From NCBI GenBank assembly GCA_029706075.1, contig JAINUG010000136.1, positions 824,501-888,500 of the forward strand: DNA of 64,000 bases. The letters run 5' to 3'. The translations under genes and the position numbers were made by a program. Under the pieces are notes generated by a model, which was not told the DNA's origin, ran no database searches, and saw nothing but the letters and a program-made list of their open reading frames with translations. Shown here one piece after another: positions 1-11,552 of the stretch (the first letter of the stretch is position 1; each line of letters opens with the position of its first letter). The stretch comes from Aldrovandia affinis. Taxonomy: Eukaryota > Chordata > Actinopteri > Notacanthiformes > Halosauridae.

Positions 1-239
1 CCCCTATACCTCCTGGGTGAACTTAGGGGGCTAAGGCCTTGGGAATTTATATGCCTGTTGTAGTTGAACGATCTTCACTGACATAGATGAAAAATTACTT
101 ACATAGGCTGTTGAAATCAATATTTGAGTGTACGATGGGCTAAGCCATATTGTTATAGTTTTCAGGGAGCGATCCAAGTCAATATCCCTATTCTATTTCT
201 CCTGTATTTCTGTTCACAGATAGGCTATATTTTAGATTT

Positions 240-1140
240 CTGTTATACAATATCCAACCTGTCACGGTTTTACCTTGCTCAGCCGCTGGAGGGCGCTTGA
301 CCATGTGATGGCTTGTTTTCCTTGGGGTTGTGTGAGGAATGATTGTTATAGCCACCTTCCTTATATGGTCTTTCGTCGGTGTGTTTTGCGATCACGCCCA
401 GCTGCGGATTATCAGTGCTCATTCCGCCTCCTATTTAAGTTATGCGTTTTCATCACTCAAACGCTTCTGTGTAAACCATTGTTATGCTCTAGCCGGTACT
501 AGAACTAAGGTATTAGTTTTCCACTCTGTGGTCTCTCAGTTAAAGAGAGAAGGTACTATTTAGGATCTCATTTAAAAGGGTTAGCGTTACCACACTGTGG
601 TTGCCGTTCTAGGAGGATTATTTCCTTCCTAGCTTTAGGTTTATTGCTCGTCACTCCGGTGGCGTTTCCTTTTCGAGATTCATTCTTTTGTTTTTGGGTT
701 AAAAAACTCCCAGAGCTAAAGTCTCTAAAATCATTTGAGTTTCTTACCTCTTCGTTGAAGAGTTCTCAACCTGTGGGTAGTTCATCCATTAAAAATACAA
801 AGAGGGTATTTTGTTTTACTTCTAACTAAGGTTAGCTTACCACTCTGTGGTTCTCTCAGTTAAAGAGAGAGGGTATTATTTAGTTATCTTTACTCTTTGT
901 TTGTCGGGGCTATTGTTCCCCAGAGCTAAAGTATAGCTATTTGTTTTCACGCACCTCGTTGAGGAGCGTCAGCCCTACTAGGTTTGTTTCTGTTGGGTTT
1001 ATTCCCACGGAGTTTGTCCCAGGGTTTTCTTTTGTTTCCCCGCTCCATAGTCTGTTCTCAGATTTAGTGGCTGGTCGCTTGCGTCCAGCTTTTAGATACC
1101 CGTGAAATCTGCGTGTGGCTCTTCCACCTTCAACCCACAC
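240..1140. repeat. Hairpin-rich repetitive segment, possible LTR-element part
   Basis: No gene is seen. The segment contains a series of short perfect or near-perfect hairpins, such as CCAC-tct-GTGG (around 520), ACCAC-act-GTGGT (around 590), CTCTTC-gtt-GAAGAG (around 750) and GGGG...CCCC (around 910). The block reading ctctcagttaaagagag occurs twice (about 534 and 855), with related sequence after each copy, so it is an imperfect tandem duplication of roughly 320 bp. Its position upstream of a gypsy integrase fragment makes a retroelement origin possible, but I recognise no specific family. Confidence 0.4.
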
Positions 1141-1481
1141 TACACAACCGGTCTTTATAGTTGCTGTACCTTTGACAAGTTATCAAAATCATGACTAACT
1201 TACTTCTTATATGATTCCATTTTTATTCTCACAAATGGACTTCCGGATATGTTGTTAATAACATATGCTTATCTTCACCATTTAACTATCATCATGCAAA
1301 TGCCATAATATATGTTTAATTTCTCAGTCTTTTCCTCAAGGTTCATAAACCTTGCTACAGCCATTTTTAGTTGTAAAACTGTCTTCTGATAATTTTATGC
1401 AGCTTAAGGGATCAGGGTCAGTGTTGGGACCGGATGGTGTTTTTAATTGTCAAAACAATTGTAAAACATTTAGGTACATTT

Positions 1482-1560
1482 TACATTTTAAGCATTTAGC
1501 AGACACTTTTATCCAGAGCAACTTACAAGATGTGCATTTATACATGGTGTGATGAATCAT
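1482..1560 (-). repeat. SINE 3' tail fragment
   Basis: The motif agcatttagcagacactttt followed by atccagagcaacttac is the reverse complement of the 3' tail shared by many teleost tRNA-derived SINEs (gtaagtTgctctggataaaagtgtctgctaaatg). Only the tail is present; the tRNA-like head is missing. Confidence 0.6.
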
Positions 1561-1739
1561 TGTTTGCAAGAGATCAGTGCAGTAATACAGCAACAGACAT
1601 CATTGTTGGCAGTTGCATACCGTACCTGTAACACGGGGAAAGAAAAGGTTAGTAGATGATGACAATGAGTTAACTGTACAGATTCAGTGGTAGTGGAGTC
1701 TGAAGAGGTGGGTTTTGAGTCTCTTGCAGAAGATGGCCA

Positions 1740-2391
1740 GTGATTCCGCATTCCTGACCGAGTGCGGAAGATCGTTCCACCACCGAGGGGTCAGGGCAGA
1801 GAAGAGGCGAGACCGCGAGGAGCAGGTGCCTGGTGTCACGACTCAACCGGCAAATGGGCATTTCCCCCAAGCCCCAATCAGGAGAAGTGAACGGAATGCC
1901 AGGAATGTGCAATCCCAATCAGTTCTGGAAGGCGTTCTGCACGTTCCTTGGGGCTACAGCCAGCCTCTCGTCGGGTCGGGGTACCACCCCCAGTCCAACG
2001 GGCAGAGCGGGTGAACCAGGATATGGAGACCACTCTGCGGTGCCTCTCAGCATCCAACCCCACGTCCTGGAGCCGCAATCTGCCTTGCCCACAACTCCCT
2101 TCGCTGCTCCGCCACCGGGATGTCACCCTTCGAGGTCCAGTTCAGCTACCAGCCGCCTCTCTTCCCCGACCAGGAGAGGAAGACCGGGGTACCTTCGGCA
2201 GAGCTACACGTGCGATGATGCAGACAAGCCTGGAGGAGAACCAGGTTGGTCATCGAGTGCACCACCCAACGTCGTCCAGCGCCCACCTTTTGCCCAGGCC
2301 AGAGGGTCTGGTTATCTGCCCGGGAGCTGCCCCTCAAGGTGGAGAACCGCAAGCTGGCTTCCCAATCCCAATCAAGACAATGACTGGCAGC
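1740..2391 (+). pseudogene. Ty3/gypsy integrase fragment (broken)
   Basis: Translated in several frames, the segment carries integrase-core features of fish Ty3/gypsy pol: a segment reading QFWKAFCTFLGATASLSSG, then YHPQSNGQ followed by RVNQDMETTLRC, then a SPFEVQF-type motif of the C-terminal chromodomain-proximal region. The motifs lie in different frames (for example 1833 and 1948 starts), so the copy is frameshifted and inactive. The rest of gag-pol is not present. It is followed directly by a probable 3' LTR. Confidence 0.7.
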
Positions 2392-2775
2392 TGTTAGCCC
2401 TGAAGGGTATTTAACCTGCCAGCTTCCCTTGCACTATGCTTGAACATTCACTGCCCTCAGTTTATTCTTACCTGTTGTGTTTGTAATCTCGCCACCTTGA
2501 AAAACTTGTTCTCGTTTGTTTTGTAGTTCCAGGTGTTTAGTGTATTCTGTTTCCCGGAATAAGTTTTGAGTTTTACTGTTTCACTTGTTTTATTTTCTCC
2601 TGCTCGTTTGTTGTTTTGTTTTATTTGTTAGTGTTGTTCCGTGTCTGTTCAGACACTTGTTTTGCCCTTTCCTATTATCTACATTTAAGGAAATAAAGTA
2701 CCTTAAATGGCTCTCTGCATCCTGGGTCTCTCTCGCTCTCCTACTATTGGTTCCAAACCCACAACATTCCTGACA
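2392..2775 (+). mobile_element. Probable 3' LTR of the gypsy element
   Basis: The segment starts TGTTA and ends TGACA, the classic TG...CA ends of a retroviral-type LTR. It directly follows the integrase fragment and has a polyadenylation signal (aataaa, about 2692) roughly 80 bases before the end. No 5' copy was found in the window, so this is a truncated element with one LTR. Sequence past 2775 is a LINE fragment, so the LTR end is a junction between elements. Confidence 0.6.
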
Positions 2776-3219
2776 CCTGGGGCCCGGAGGGGTGGGACAG
2801 TCAGTTTCCCAGAGGAGGCAGAGCGGAAGGATCTGGCTGGGGTGTAGGTTGTGATGAGTGTCTGGAGGTAGGAGAGAGCAGTTCCTCTAGTGGCTTGATA
2901 AGCTAGCACAAGTGATTTCAATTGTATGCATGCTATGATAGGGAGCCAGTGCAGAGAGGTGAGTAGTGGGGTGACATGCGTGAACTTGGGTTAGTTGAAC
3001 ACTAGACGTGTGGCAGCATTCTGCACCAGATGCAATGGCTTGATGACACAGGCCAGTAAGCATGCCAACAGGGAATTGCAGTAGTCCAGATGTGAGATCG
3101 CCAGGGCCTGGACCAGGAGTTGTGTGGCCTCTTGGGTAAGGAACGCCAAATTCTCCGGAGGGAGAATCGGCAAGTCCGGGTGATCGCTGCGATGTGGCCT
3201 GAGAAGCACAGCTGGTCAT
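2776..3219 (-). pseudogene. LINE reverse transcriptase C-terminal fragment
   Basis: Minus-strand translation gives ALAISHLDYCNSLLA, then IKPLHLVQNAATRLVFN, and in a second frame LVLAYQATRGTALSYL and SASSGKLTVPPLRAPG. These are the familiar C-terminal motifs of a non-LTR retrotransposon reverse transcriptase very common in fish genomes. A frameshift separates the two parts and there is no upstream RT core, so this is a 5'-truncated dead copy. It abuts the LTR end at 2775. Confidence 0.75.
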
Positions 3220-4975
3220 CCAGAGTTACTGCAAGAACTATCTAGAACACACTCATTTAACACTGTCCAGTTCAGATCCCTTTGTTTCAAAGGTTTAACT
3301 CGAGAATCGGAATGCATAGAAGCGATTCCTATATCTTTCTAAAAATCTATTTATGTGACGAATGAAAATGCTGTACTATGAAAATATATATTCTAATGGC
3401 ATTAACGAAAATGAAAACGACAATACTTTGTCCTGTCAAAAAAACTTTATTTCAATTTTTGTAACTCACCCTAACTCGTAGAATCACGCAAACTTGACAG
3501 TAATGCTAAACTCTATATACTCTTCAAACAATACTAATATAATAAAAGTTTGAGATTTACTGTGATGATTCTGTGACAATTGCAGTTGACTAATCAATGG
3601 TCTGCAGTATTGCTAGGTCCACTCTTAGGTGCCTGTTCAGCTAGCTAGTACCTGAACAGAGCAGTAGCTAAATTCAGCACCGGTACTTAGGTTCGGTACG
3701 GTTCCCTTGGCAGTGGAAAAAGCAACAAAACGTGGGAGTACGGATTGGTTACCATGTGGTGCTGTACCGTACGGTGGAAAAGCGCCATTCTTTGTAAGCT
3801 CCTGGAACCTGAAACTCGAAACGCCCTGCTATTAAATACTAAGATATTAATGATAAAGTCCAACGAGTCAATTCGAAATCAAATGTCGGCTAATAACTCA
3901 ACTTGTTAAAATCCATCGTAATGAGCGGCTCAACTCCAAATTGTTGTAGCTTGCTGTTTTGGATCAGGGAGATGAGTTAGCAGACTAGATGTCTTGCAAG
4001 TGTGAAAATTAACAACTAAAATAAAGGAACTCTGTGTGTTTCCTTTGCCTGAATACTTAAATAGATTAATAAATGATGGCTATTTTCGAAGGAATCGTTC
4101 CCAAACCAAGTTTATTTTTGATCGTGATGCTGCTACCGCTGATGGCCGAATGACACTCGGACTCGATAATTAAATTAAAGAAATCAACAGGAAAGTCTAT
4201 ATACTATATACTAAACGTTAGATTTATCAAGTCGCATGGTTCTAAATAATCATAATGTAAGAGTAGCCTTGACCCAAGCCGCATCGCAAAGAAAAATATT
4301 TCGATGTTACTTGATCTTAATGATAGGCTATCAGAAAAAACTGACAGGCCTACGGGGCAACTGGATAGCGCGGACCACAAATTCCCGGTTCCCATTCAGT
4401 TAGACGAACAATTTTCTCGTGTCCCATCGAAGAGGAACATAAAAGTCAAAATACACTGCGACACGGTGAATTTAGCTAGGTAGTTGTTTACGTAAGCGAC
4501 GTTGCACGTCGTGGTCTCAAACAACTTCCGAATGCACTATTGTATTAAAATCCTTCCCATCGACTAATAACCGCACAGTTTAACGTTTTTATGTAGTATG
4601 ACGTGTTTATGGTTCGTTTGGATGTAGCTCAGATTAAAATGAAAATATGCCAAAATTAGGATTTTTTTAGGTCGATCATTAAAATCATGTGTGCTGATTC
4701 ATGCTGGATGGGAGCGTCAAGCACCAGAAGGAGCGATTTACGAAATTTGAATGATTGAATTATCTGTAGGCTACCTTTGCAGTCGTATTCAATCGATCTT
4801 TGTATGGGGTCACAGATAATATCACTATACATCAGCTTGTATATCAACAATATATTGTATGCTTAATAATATACTTTGTGGGCTTACAAAGTTACCCACT
4901 GTAACGTACTGTGTGTATTTTCACTTGTAGCTAGCGCAATTTAGCTAGTGTCGCTAGCTAGTTCCCACAGCAACC
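3220..4975. other. Intergenic, no gene recognised
   Basis: No coding region, splice-linked exon or RNA gene could be supported. A stretch around 3680-3790 (ggtacggttc ... gtaccgtacggtggaaaag) resembles the inverted ends of a non-autonomous DNA transposon, but I could not define its limits. The remainder is AT-rich unique-looking sequence. Confidence 0.5.
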
Positions 4976-5087
4976 GAGCACTATGCACATGCTCAGTGAT
5001 CATTACGTGTCTGAAAACAGTGAAAGAACGGCGCGAGGCGGCGAGCGAGACGAGACACGATGGGCCCAATGGAGGGAGACGTGCTGC
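4976..5087 (+). promoter_or_regulatory. Candidate promoter with short first coding exon
   Basis: A local CpG-rich patch (ggcgcgaggcggcgagcgagacgag) precedes an ATG at 5060 in a near-perfect Kozak context (A at -3, G at +4). The ATG opens MGPMEGDVL and runs into a strong donor, gtaagt, at 5088, which would leave a phase-1 exon of 28 coding bases. No partner exon could be found downstream, and the peptide does not identify a gene. It could be a first exon of an unseen gene, an alternative upstream exon, or chance. Confidence 0.3.
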
Positions 5088-5089
5088 GT

Positions 5090-6150
5090 AAGTAGCTGCT
5101 CGTTCGGTTTTTTTAATTTCATTTTTTTGTTGCTGTGGTAGCAAGATTCCTCCGCGAAGGGATTGAAGTAGCAACGAGTTCAATAGGGAGCGATATGAAA
5201 TGCAGGCGTTAAGCAGACTCGTAACAAAATCGGCAAACGGCGAGTTTCTGAACTGAGCTGGGCATTTACAAACGTTTTTCAGTAGCGCACAATCTGGCGT
5301 CGAGCGAGGGCAGAGAAACAGACGAGGGGAGTGGAGAGCAGTGGGGGAGGGTAGTGTAGCGATGTGGGCTTCAGCCAGATTGAGTTACGCCGCTCAGCCA
5401 GCTCGGTCAGTTTAATGCAAATGAAACGTACAATAACGGTGTAGTACGTTGTCATAATATTACATGAACATGTGATAATTAGTTGCAGTCGTGCAACTAA
5501 CGTGATAATAATGCTTGTTATTTGTGTAAATTTTTTTTTATTTCATGTCCATAATTAATATACGACATGCAGGATGAAACGTTATCAATAATGGTCTAAC
5601 ACAATGTGACTTCTCGATATTAATCATTTTTGTAAATTTTTGACTACAGAAGAATATTTTACCTGTCAGTTTAGTCTTTTAAAATTGTATATTGGGTAAA
5701 TTAGAGAGATTTCAACAATTAAAAACAATTAAACGTTGCACCTCTTCAGTTTAGCTAGTATTAGTTGTTGAGGAATTCCAATTATGTCCTTAAGTTTGAC
5801 GGAAACTTTTGTTGCACATTCCTTAAATTATTCTACTCCATCTAAAAAATTAACTGCCAAATGTATTAATTGCATCGAAAATACATTAAGTATGACTTAA
5901 TTGGTTATTAAATTCCCATATCAACACAAAACACAGCAGATAAAGCGATCTATAGACATGGATGACAGGAGCACGTGTTTATTCAGTAAGAATAGAACAA
6001 TATGATTAGGCTACTAAACATTGAAGCATTATAACCAGACAGCTTGAAGGCAGTCATAATCAGCTCACTGTATTCTTTGACCTTTATTTCAAGGTTTTAA
6101 TGTGCTTAGTTCGAAATAACAAAAGTATTTGTTGTCAGTCTACATAGTCC
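5090..6150. other. Intergenic, no gene recognised
   Basis: Nothing codes convincingly here. The first 350 bases remain fairly GC-rich next to the promoter-like patch; the rest is AT-rich. Confidence 0.5.
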
Positions 6151-6184
6151 TATGATTAGTCATTGCTGTTCCTTTAATTTTTTA

Positions 6185-6236
6185 ACAATAATATTAATAA
6201 TAATAATAATAATAATAAGAAGAAGAAGAAGAAGAA
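6185..6236 (+). repeat. (TAA)n-(GAA)n compound microsatellite
   Basis: A run of aat/taa units passes directly into a run of aga/gaa units, a trinucleotide microsatellite that has changed its unit part-way. Confidence 0.9.
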
Positions 6237-6997
6237 TTCATAGCTGTCTTATTTTAACCAAATTAAAGTTCAGAATGACCAGAGCAACAGAGCTCAACAT
6301 CCAGATGCAATCTGAAGGCATCCTGAGAGGGAGCACAGTATATACGACAAAGTCGAACGACAATGGCATCTCTGCACATCTCTTGCTGCCCATCTTTCAA
6401 CTGTAATGTCAAAAGAGCAAAGGCAAATAATACACCGGTAGACTGCTCAAAACATTAGAAGCTATACCACCCATCGCCCATGTTTGGAAAGTGAAATGCA
6501 TTCTGAAAATGGGAGAGAAAAAAAGATGGAGAACAAATTACTGGTTGAGATATGGGCAAATGGAGTGTCAATGACGGTCACTCTAGCTTTCCTTTGTGCT
6601 TCCCTTAAAATATATTGTTACGATTGTAGACAAATGTTTTTAACAAAAGTAAGTTGCTGAGGTCTTATTTGTGGTCCTGAAAGGACTAATACAGATATTC
6701 AAGAAACTGGTTTGATTACTACTAGATTAGCATCACTGCCCTTTTCGCAGTAAATTCACACATACTTCAAAATTCTTAAGCAATTGAACTGCGATATTGC
6801 CCAGGGTACTTCAATGCTTTGAAGTGTGAATATTGTTTGAAGTGCATTATTTTGACAGATGCAAACTCATTGTGTATTACTGCAAAACGTTCCTGTGATT
6901 GATAGGCTGGTCTTAACGGAATAGCAGTTAAAAACTCACTGGCCAGACCAGTTAACATCTTTAAGCTTTCCTTAAGTAGTCTAACATAACATATGAC

Positions 6998-7146
6998 ATA
7001 ATATATGCCATTCAGCAGACACTTTTATCCAAAGTGATTTACAGTAGTGAATGCATACATTTTGTTCAGTACATGTGGTCCCAATGGGAATCTAACCCAC
7101 AACCTAAGCGTTGTCAGCGTCATGCTCGACCTACTGAGCCACACAG
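6998..7146 (-). mobile_element. tRNA-derived SINE, family A (teleost tail), full copy
   Basis: On the minus strand the order is: tRNA-like head (gtggctcagtaggtcgagca), B-box region (gttgtgggttagattccc), gaccacatgtactgaac linker, then the tail ending gtctgctgaatggcatatatta. The same layout is seen at 46903, 56089 and 61640, which supports a single SINE family. It is not a functional tRNA because the head is diverged and is fused to the SINE tail. Confidence 0.8.
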
Positions 7147-8274
7147 ATCTAGTCTTTGTGGTGATTTAGAAAAAAAAAAAAGACCATCTTTAAATTATAT
7201 TAGGATGTTTAACTTGTTAGACACTTATTTTTAGAGGACATTGTGGTTTGGACAGAGCACACAGTGTGTTGGTACATAACTAGCTATAAGGCTGATCAGC
7301 TATAATTTATGTTCAGCAATTGCTGTCAATGAATTACATCAAAATCAGGTCAATTATAATGCTATAGCTATTGTCTTATATATAGCTATATAGTTATTTA
7401 TTTATTTTAACAATCACCTTTCCTCTAAAAAACAAACAGCTAAATTAAAACATGGCATACACATGCATGGTTCTGTTCTCGTCGCAATAAACACACATGT
7501 GGGATGGTGGAGAAATAGTCCAAATCGGGGAAAGTTAAAGATATTTTAGATTGACTATCTTTGACCATCTTTTCAAATCACTTTCATTTTCAGACAGTTG
7601 ATAAGAAATCATCACAGTTCTGCTGTCAGTTGAGCAAGTGATTTACTGTTAAAAGCAGGAACAGGTAGAATGCCCCATTTACTTTATTGACTGCAAGATG
7701 ACATTGGAGAAATGGGGACAAAGTAGTTATTACAATGAAAATGCACAAAATTAAGTTTGTGATCAAACCATCCAATTGTTAATAATATCAGTGAAGGCCA
7801 CTCTACACTTGTTAGAAAACAAATAGACTACCTAATTATATTAAGCTAAAACAACATTGTAAAACAAAACTGCAAAAATCCAGGAGATAATCTCATTCAG
7901 AAATGCATGAATTCCTTTCGTTATTCCACTGAATACTACTTTCTTCTGATTTTATATATATAGAGATAGATAGATAGATAATGCTCCCAAATGAATCATT
8001 GTGTATTCCAACATATTCGCCAATAGTGTTTAATCTCCTTAATTTACTAGTACTTCTAATAATAACAATACATTTTATGTATAGAAGGTTTTTCTTGCAT
8101 CCAATCCGGGTAAGGTAGCGTTTTTCATAATTTCCATTAGGGCTGTGATAGTATGACATTTTCACTGTATGATAATCGTACTACTCAATATCACGATTTT
8201 TGGTATATCATGGTATACTTTTTTAAGCTAAAAAGTAAAAATAAAAAAAAAAAGTTGTACCCTTGAGCAAGGTA

Positions 8275-8378
8275 CTTAACCTGGATTGCTTCAGTAAATA
8301 TCCAGCTGTATAAATGTAAAATAAATGTGAAACTGTGTAAGTTGCTCTGGATAAGAGCATCTGCTGAAAAAAAAAAAG
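8275..8378 (+). repeat. SINE tail inside the hAT relic
   Basis: The motif gtaagttgctctggataagagcatctgctg followed by A-rich sequence is the teleost SINE tail. An upstream ttgagcaaggtacttaacc piece belongs to the same kind of repeat. It lies within the hAT element and so appears to have inserted after it. Confidence 0.6.
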
Positions 8379-8533
8379 AATAAAAAAAAAACTGCAACTG
8401 AATATAGTTCACTCACCCATACTAGTAATTGTATGTTTAAATCAATTTAAATCATTCACTTTGCGAATTAAGCAACATTTTGCTTTATTGCGTTATCAGC
8501 TTTTGGGATCTAGTACTATATTTAGCTACTCAC

Positions 8534-8683
8534 CTTTTCCATTGTGGCATAACGTGAAGGATGATACCCACGCAGGTGGAATGCAAGGTTTGACTTGTTC
8601 CCTCCTCTGGTCATTACATGTTTTCCACATTCTCTACAAATGGGGGATCCGTTCTCAACAACAGCACCATCTCTTTTTCTGAA
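8534..8683 (-). pseudogene. BED-type zinc finger fragment of hAT transposase
   Basis: The minus strand reads open through ICRECGKHVMTRGGNKSNL and then AFHLRGYHPSRYATMEK. Cys-x2-Cys, a 16-residue spacer, then His-x4-His with the SNL..HL..YHP pattern is the BED finger (ZBED family), which sits at the N-terminus of hAT transposases and binds terminal repeats. The rest of the transposase is absent, so this is a fragment. It lies inside the TIR element and supports calling that element a hAT. Confidence 0.75.
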
Positions 8684-9166
8684 TCGAAAGTGAGTCCACA
8701 CAGATGAACGAGTTCGCTTTTTGGGGGGATATAATTAGTCATTACAGACCAGCTCTGCATTGAAATCAGTGTCGGACATCGCAAGTTTTATAAGGAACTG
8801 CAAACAAAGATTTATGCCGTTTAGCTAGCTAGCTAATAACAGCTACCTACCAGATTTGGGAAATGCGAGCTGTCTGCATGTGCGCAATCGCATTGTAAAC
8901 AAAACAAATTGCAAGAACAGTCAAAGAGGTGGTGGGGTTAAATTACATTAGCAGACACCCCAGGTCCAGTATTATATTATTTAATATGGGTTATTTAGAC
9001 ATTTTAGTAAGGTAACGGTTTAAATATTTTTTTTCCCGCATGAAAATAGCTTTTTCCACGTGATTTACTATCACGGTATTATGTTAAGTTTAGGATAGTA
9101 CTATTTCATATTTTAATATCGTGATATACCATCATATCGGTATACTGTCACATCCCTAGTTCCCAT

Positions 9167-10870
9167 ATAGGTCTCCTATCCGGAAAAAATCGGTGTAGAG
9201 TCTGTTCCCACATGACATGATCATTCCGGATAGATTAACTTATTTACGCAGACTGTTCAGTTTGCTAATGATCTGGGCCTTCTGTCTCATTATACCTAAT
9301 TTGCGTAGGATGTCTGTTATATATTTCATGGTCTGCACGGATAGACAAAAGTTCCCTTGTCTCGGAGTCGGTCTAATTTACAGACATGTTCAGTAGTTAA
9401 AACAAAGACGCTGCTAACTACCGTTAATGTGGAAATGAGTAATCTGATTTTTATACTACAGTTAATTGCTATCAGATAGATGGATGTGAAATGTTAGGAA
9501 AATTGCCTCTATAAACTAGCGTCAGTACCTAGCTGGCTGTGAAATACTAGTTTGCTAACTTGCGATTTAAATTGTTAAAATAATAGTCTAAATGTTTGGT
9601 TTGATCATTTAACAAGCTAGCTAGCTCGTGCATTAACATAACTTATTATATTGTTATATGTATTATATTATGAACGCACCGTTATCTGGCAACATAAAAC
9701 CCTCATATGTAAGAACGCCCTAAACGTTTGCGTGCTTTATCCGGCAATGTCACAGCTTTGTTCCCACTAGAGCCGTGGCGGAAGATTTCCATAAATCTTA
9801 CTAGGTCTTGACCTGGAAAATTGCTGGAGCGTCTTACACAGAAAATAAACTCTCATTTACGGGTTAAAGTGTATGTGGGAAAGGGGCTAATGAGACATGA
9901 TCAATATTAACAGTGGGAAAGAGTTGAAAAGAAGTAGCAGACCAGAAAGGGGAAGCAATTGTAAACTGGTAACTGGCAGGGAGAGAAATATGCAGGTTTC
10001 TGATGTTGTCTGTGTTCTGGAAGGGGTACAGATACTTAATACACTTTACAACAACAGAGCAAGAGGAGTAGATACTGAATGGTTTCAGAAGCAGTTAAAA
10101 GTTGGAAAACAACTTTTGCGTTTCCTGTTGATTTATTTTATTTTCGGCAGTCTTTGACCGTGAAGTGTCAGCCCACCCTGCACTGTGAATGTCCCTGTCA
10201 TAGCACAGAAGGTGCTGGGGAAGCTGCTTCGATACGGCAGGCTACGTTTTTATGCCGATGCTGTTAAACTGCCTGTATGTGGCATCCAGGGTTGTTTTAA
10301 GTTTTTCAGAATACATTATGATGACAGAACTTGGACTGTCATCACAGTGTCAGTGCCTCCACATGCTCTGCAAGCTCAGTGGAAGAGGGACAGGTATGTA
10401 AGAGGGAATCAGCAACACGATTCCGTTCCGCTTTTGTCAATCAGCAGCGTTGAGCATGAGTGTCATTACTCTACATCCATTTCTGCGTGCCTGTGAAGGA
10501 CATTTTGGCCAGAATATTTGAAGGTAAGACACTCCTTTTTTGACCTGGGCATGTTGAGTTTCAGTGGGTGTAGAGGCCCTTGTAGACTACTGTCTTATAC
10601 ACCTTACATCCATGTTATAATGTTAGACAACACTGCGCGTTCTCTGACATCAGAGTACTGCAACATGGGTGGCCTGGGCTTATTTCTGTTTGTTGAAAGA
10701 AGAGTTTTGCCCCTCCTCCAAACACCATCCTTTGTCCTTGTGGTGGAATCAATATAAAGATTAAATTCTTGCTTGGTATAAATTTAGACAAGTAATTAGT
10801 CAGTGTGGATATTTGCTGGACAGCTTTGGTTTTATTCCAAAAAAGATAGTTCATGCTTTCACTCTCCATT
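9167..10870. other. Intergenic, no gene recognised
   Basis: Several open frames exist (for example 10185-10496 on the + strand) but they start at non-ATG codons, resemble no family I know, and have no convincing splice partners. I see no repeat I can define here. Confidence 0.5.
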
Positions 10871-10887
10871 TCTCCCCCTTATTTTTT

Positions 10888-11045
10888 AGTTAGCCAATTA
10901 TACCCTCTCTTTTTTATGTCAATTATCCCCACCCTCGTATGAGAGGTCGCTGCCGTAGTCCTGAGACCGGTAGTGGGTGCTGTACTACCTCCTTCGAGCC
11001 AGCACCTGCCACGGTCACCGTAACACACAGGACCACTCATATATG
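10888..11045 (-). mobile_element. SINE family B fragment
   Basis: On the minus strand the sequence ends with agggtataattggctaac, the 3' end of the second SINE family in this window, preceded by a body resembling the copies at 41160 and 51605. The tRNA-like head is missing or strongly diverged. Confidence 0.55.
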
Positions 11046-11552
11046 CCGTGAGCAGAACAAACAGAACAAAGAACTGTTTCATTGAGCGTTTGTTAGAAGT
11101 CTTTGCTGCCAGTTGAAGATGCCCTGGTGGGTTGGTGGCCAGAAAGGGACAGTTTCAGTTAGCAGAGTATCTAAAGCCTAATTGCAAAATAGAGACAACT
11201 TTGGTCATTCAAGTGCTTGCAGTCTGCCTGTGCTGGTTGCATTTGTTGTTTAGCTTTGTTGCTGTAACTGCCCAGCTCATTTAGTGGATTTCAGCATGAA
11301 AATAATTAGCAGCTGACTGCATGCATTTCAGTAGATGTGTTTGCTTGAGTGTGCCCTCCTGAATTTAACAGAGGACGTTACAGCAATCGATGGGCCTAGA
11401 CTTACATCTGGGCATTCCAAATTGGGGGAGGAGAAAAAAAAGTGATTGGGCCGGTTCTTCCAAGTGCTGCACTTGTTTGTACTGTACTAATGCATCCTAC
11501 TGCCTGGAGTGAATCTGGACTGTGGCAAGGGATTCCATGGGGTGATGCATAA

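Larger units (their letters stand above)
8138..9158. mobile_element. hAT DNA transposon relic with TIRs and near-8-bp TSD
   Basis: The left end is TAGGGCTGTGATAGTATGAC and the right end, read in reverse complement, is TAGGGATGTGACAGTATACC, so the termini are inverted repeats of hAT type. The flanks atttccat and gttcccat match at 6 of 8 bases, consistent with an 8-bp hAT target duplication. The inside (1 kb) retains a BED zinc finger on the minus strand but no catalytic core, so the element is non-autonomous. A SINE tail fragment lies at about 8275-8375. Confidence 0.7.

Noticed and set aside
1833-2414. A 193-codon + strand frame as a host gene
   Set aside because: It contains gypsy integrase motifs in part, switches frame and is followed by an LTR, so it is a dead retroelement.
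10185-10496. A 103-codon frame as a gene
   Set aside because: It begins at a non-ATG codon, has no family resemblance and no supporting splice sites.
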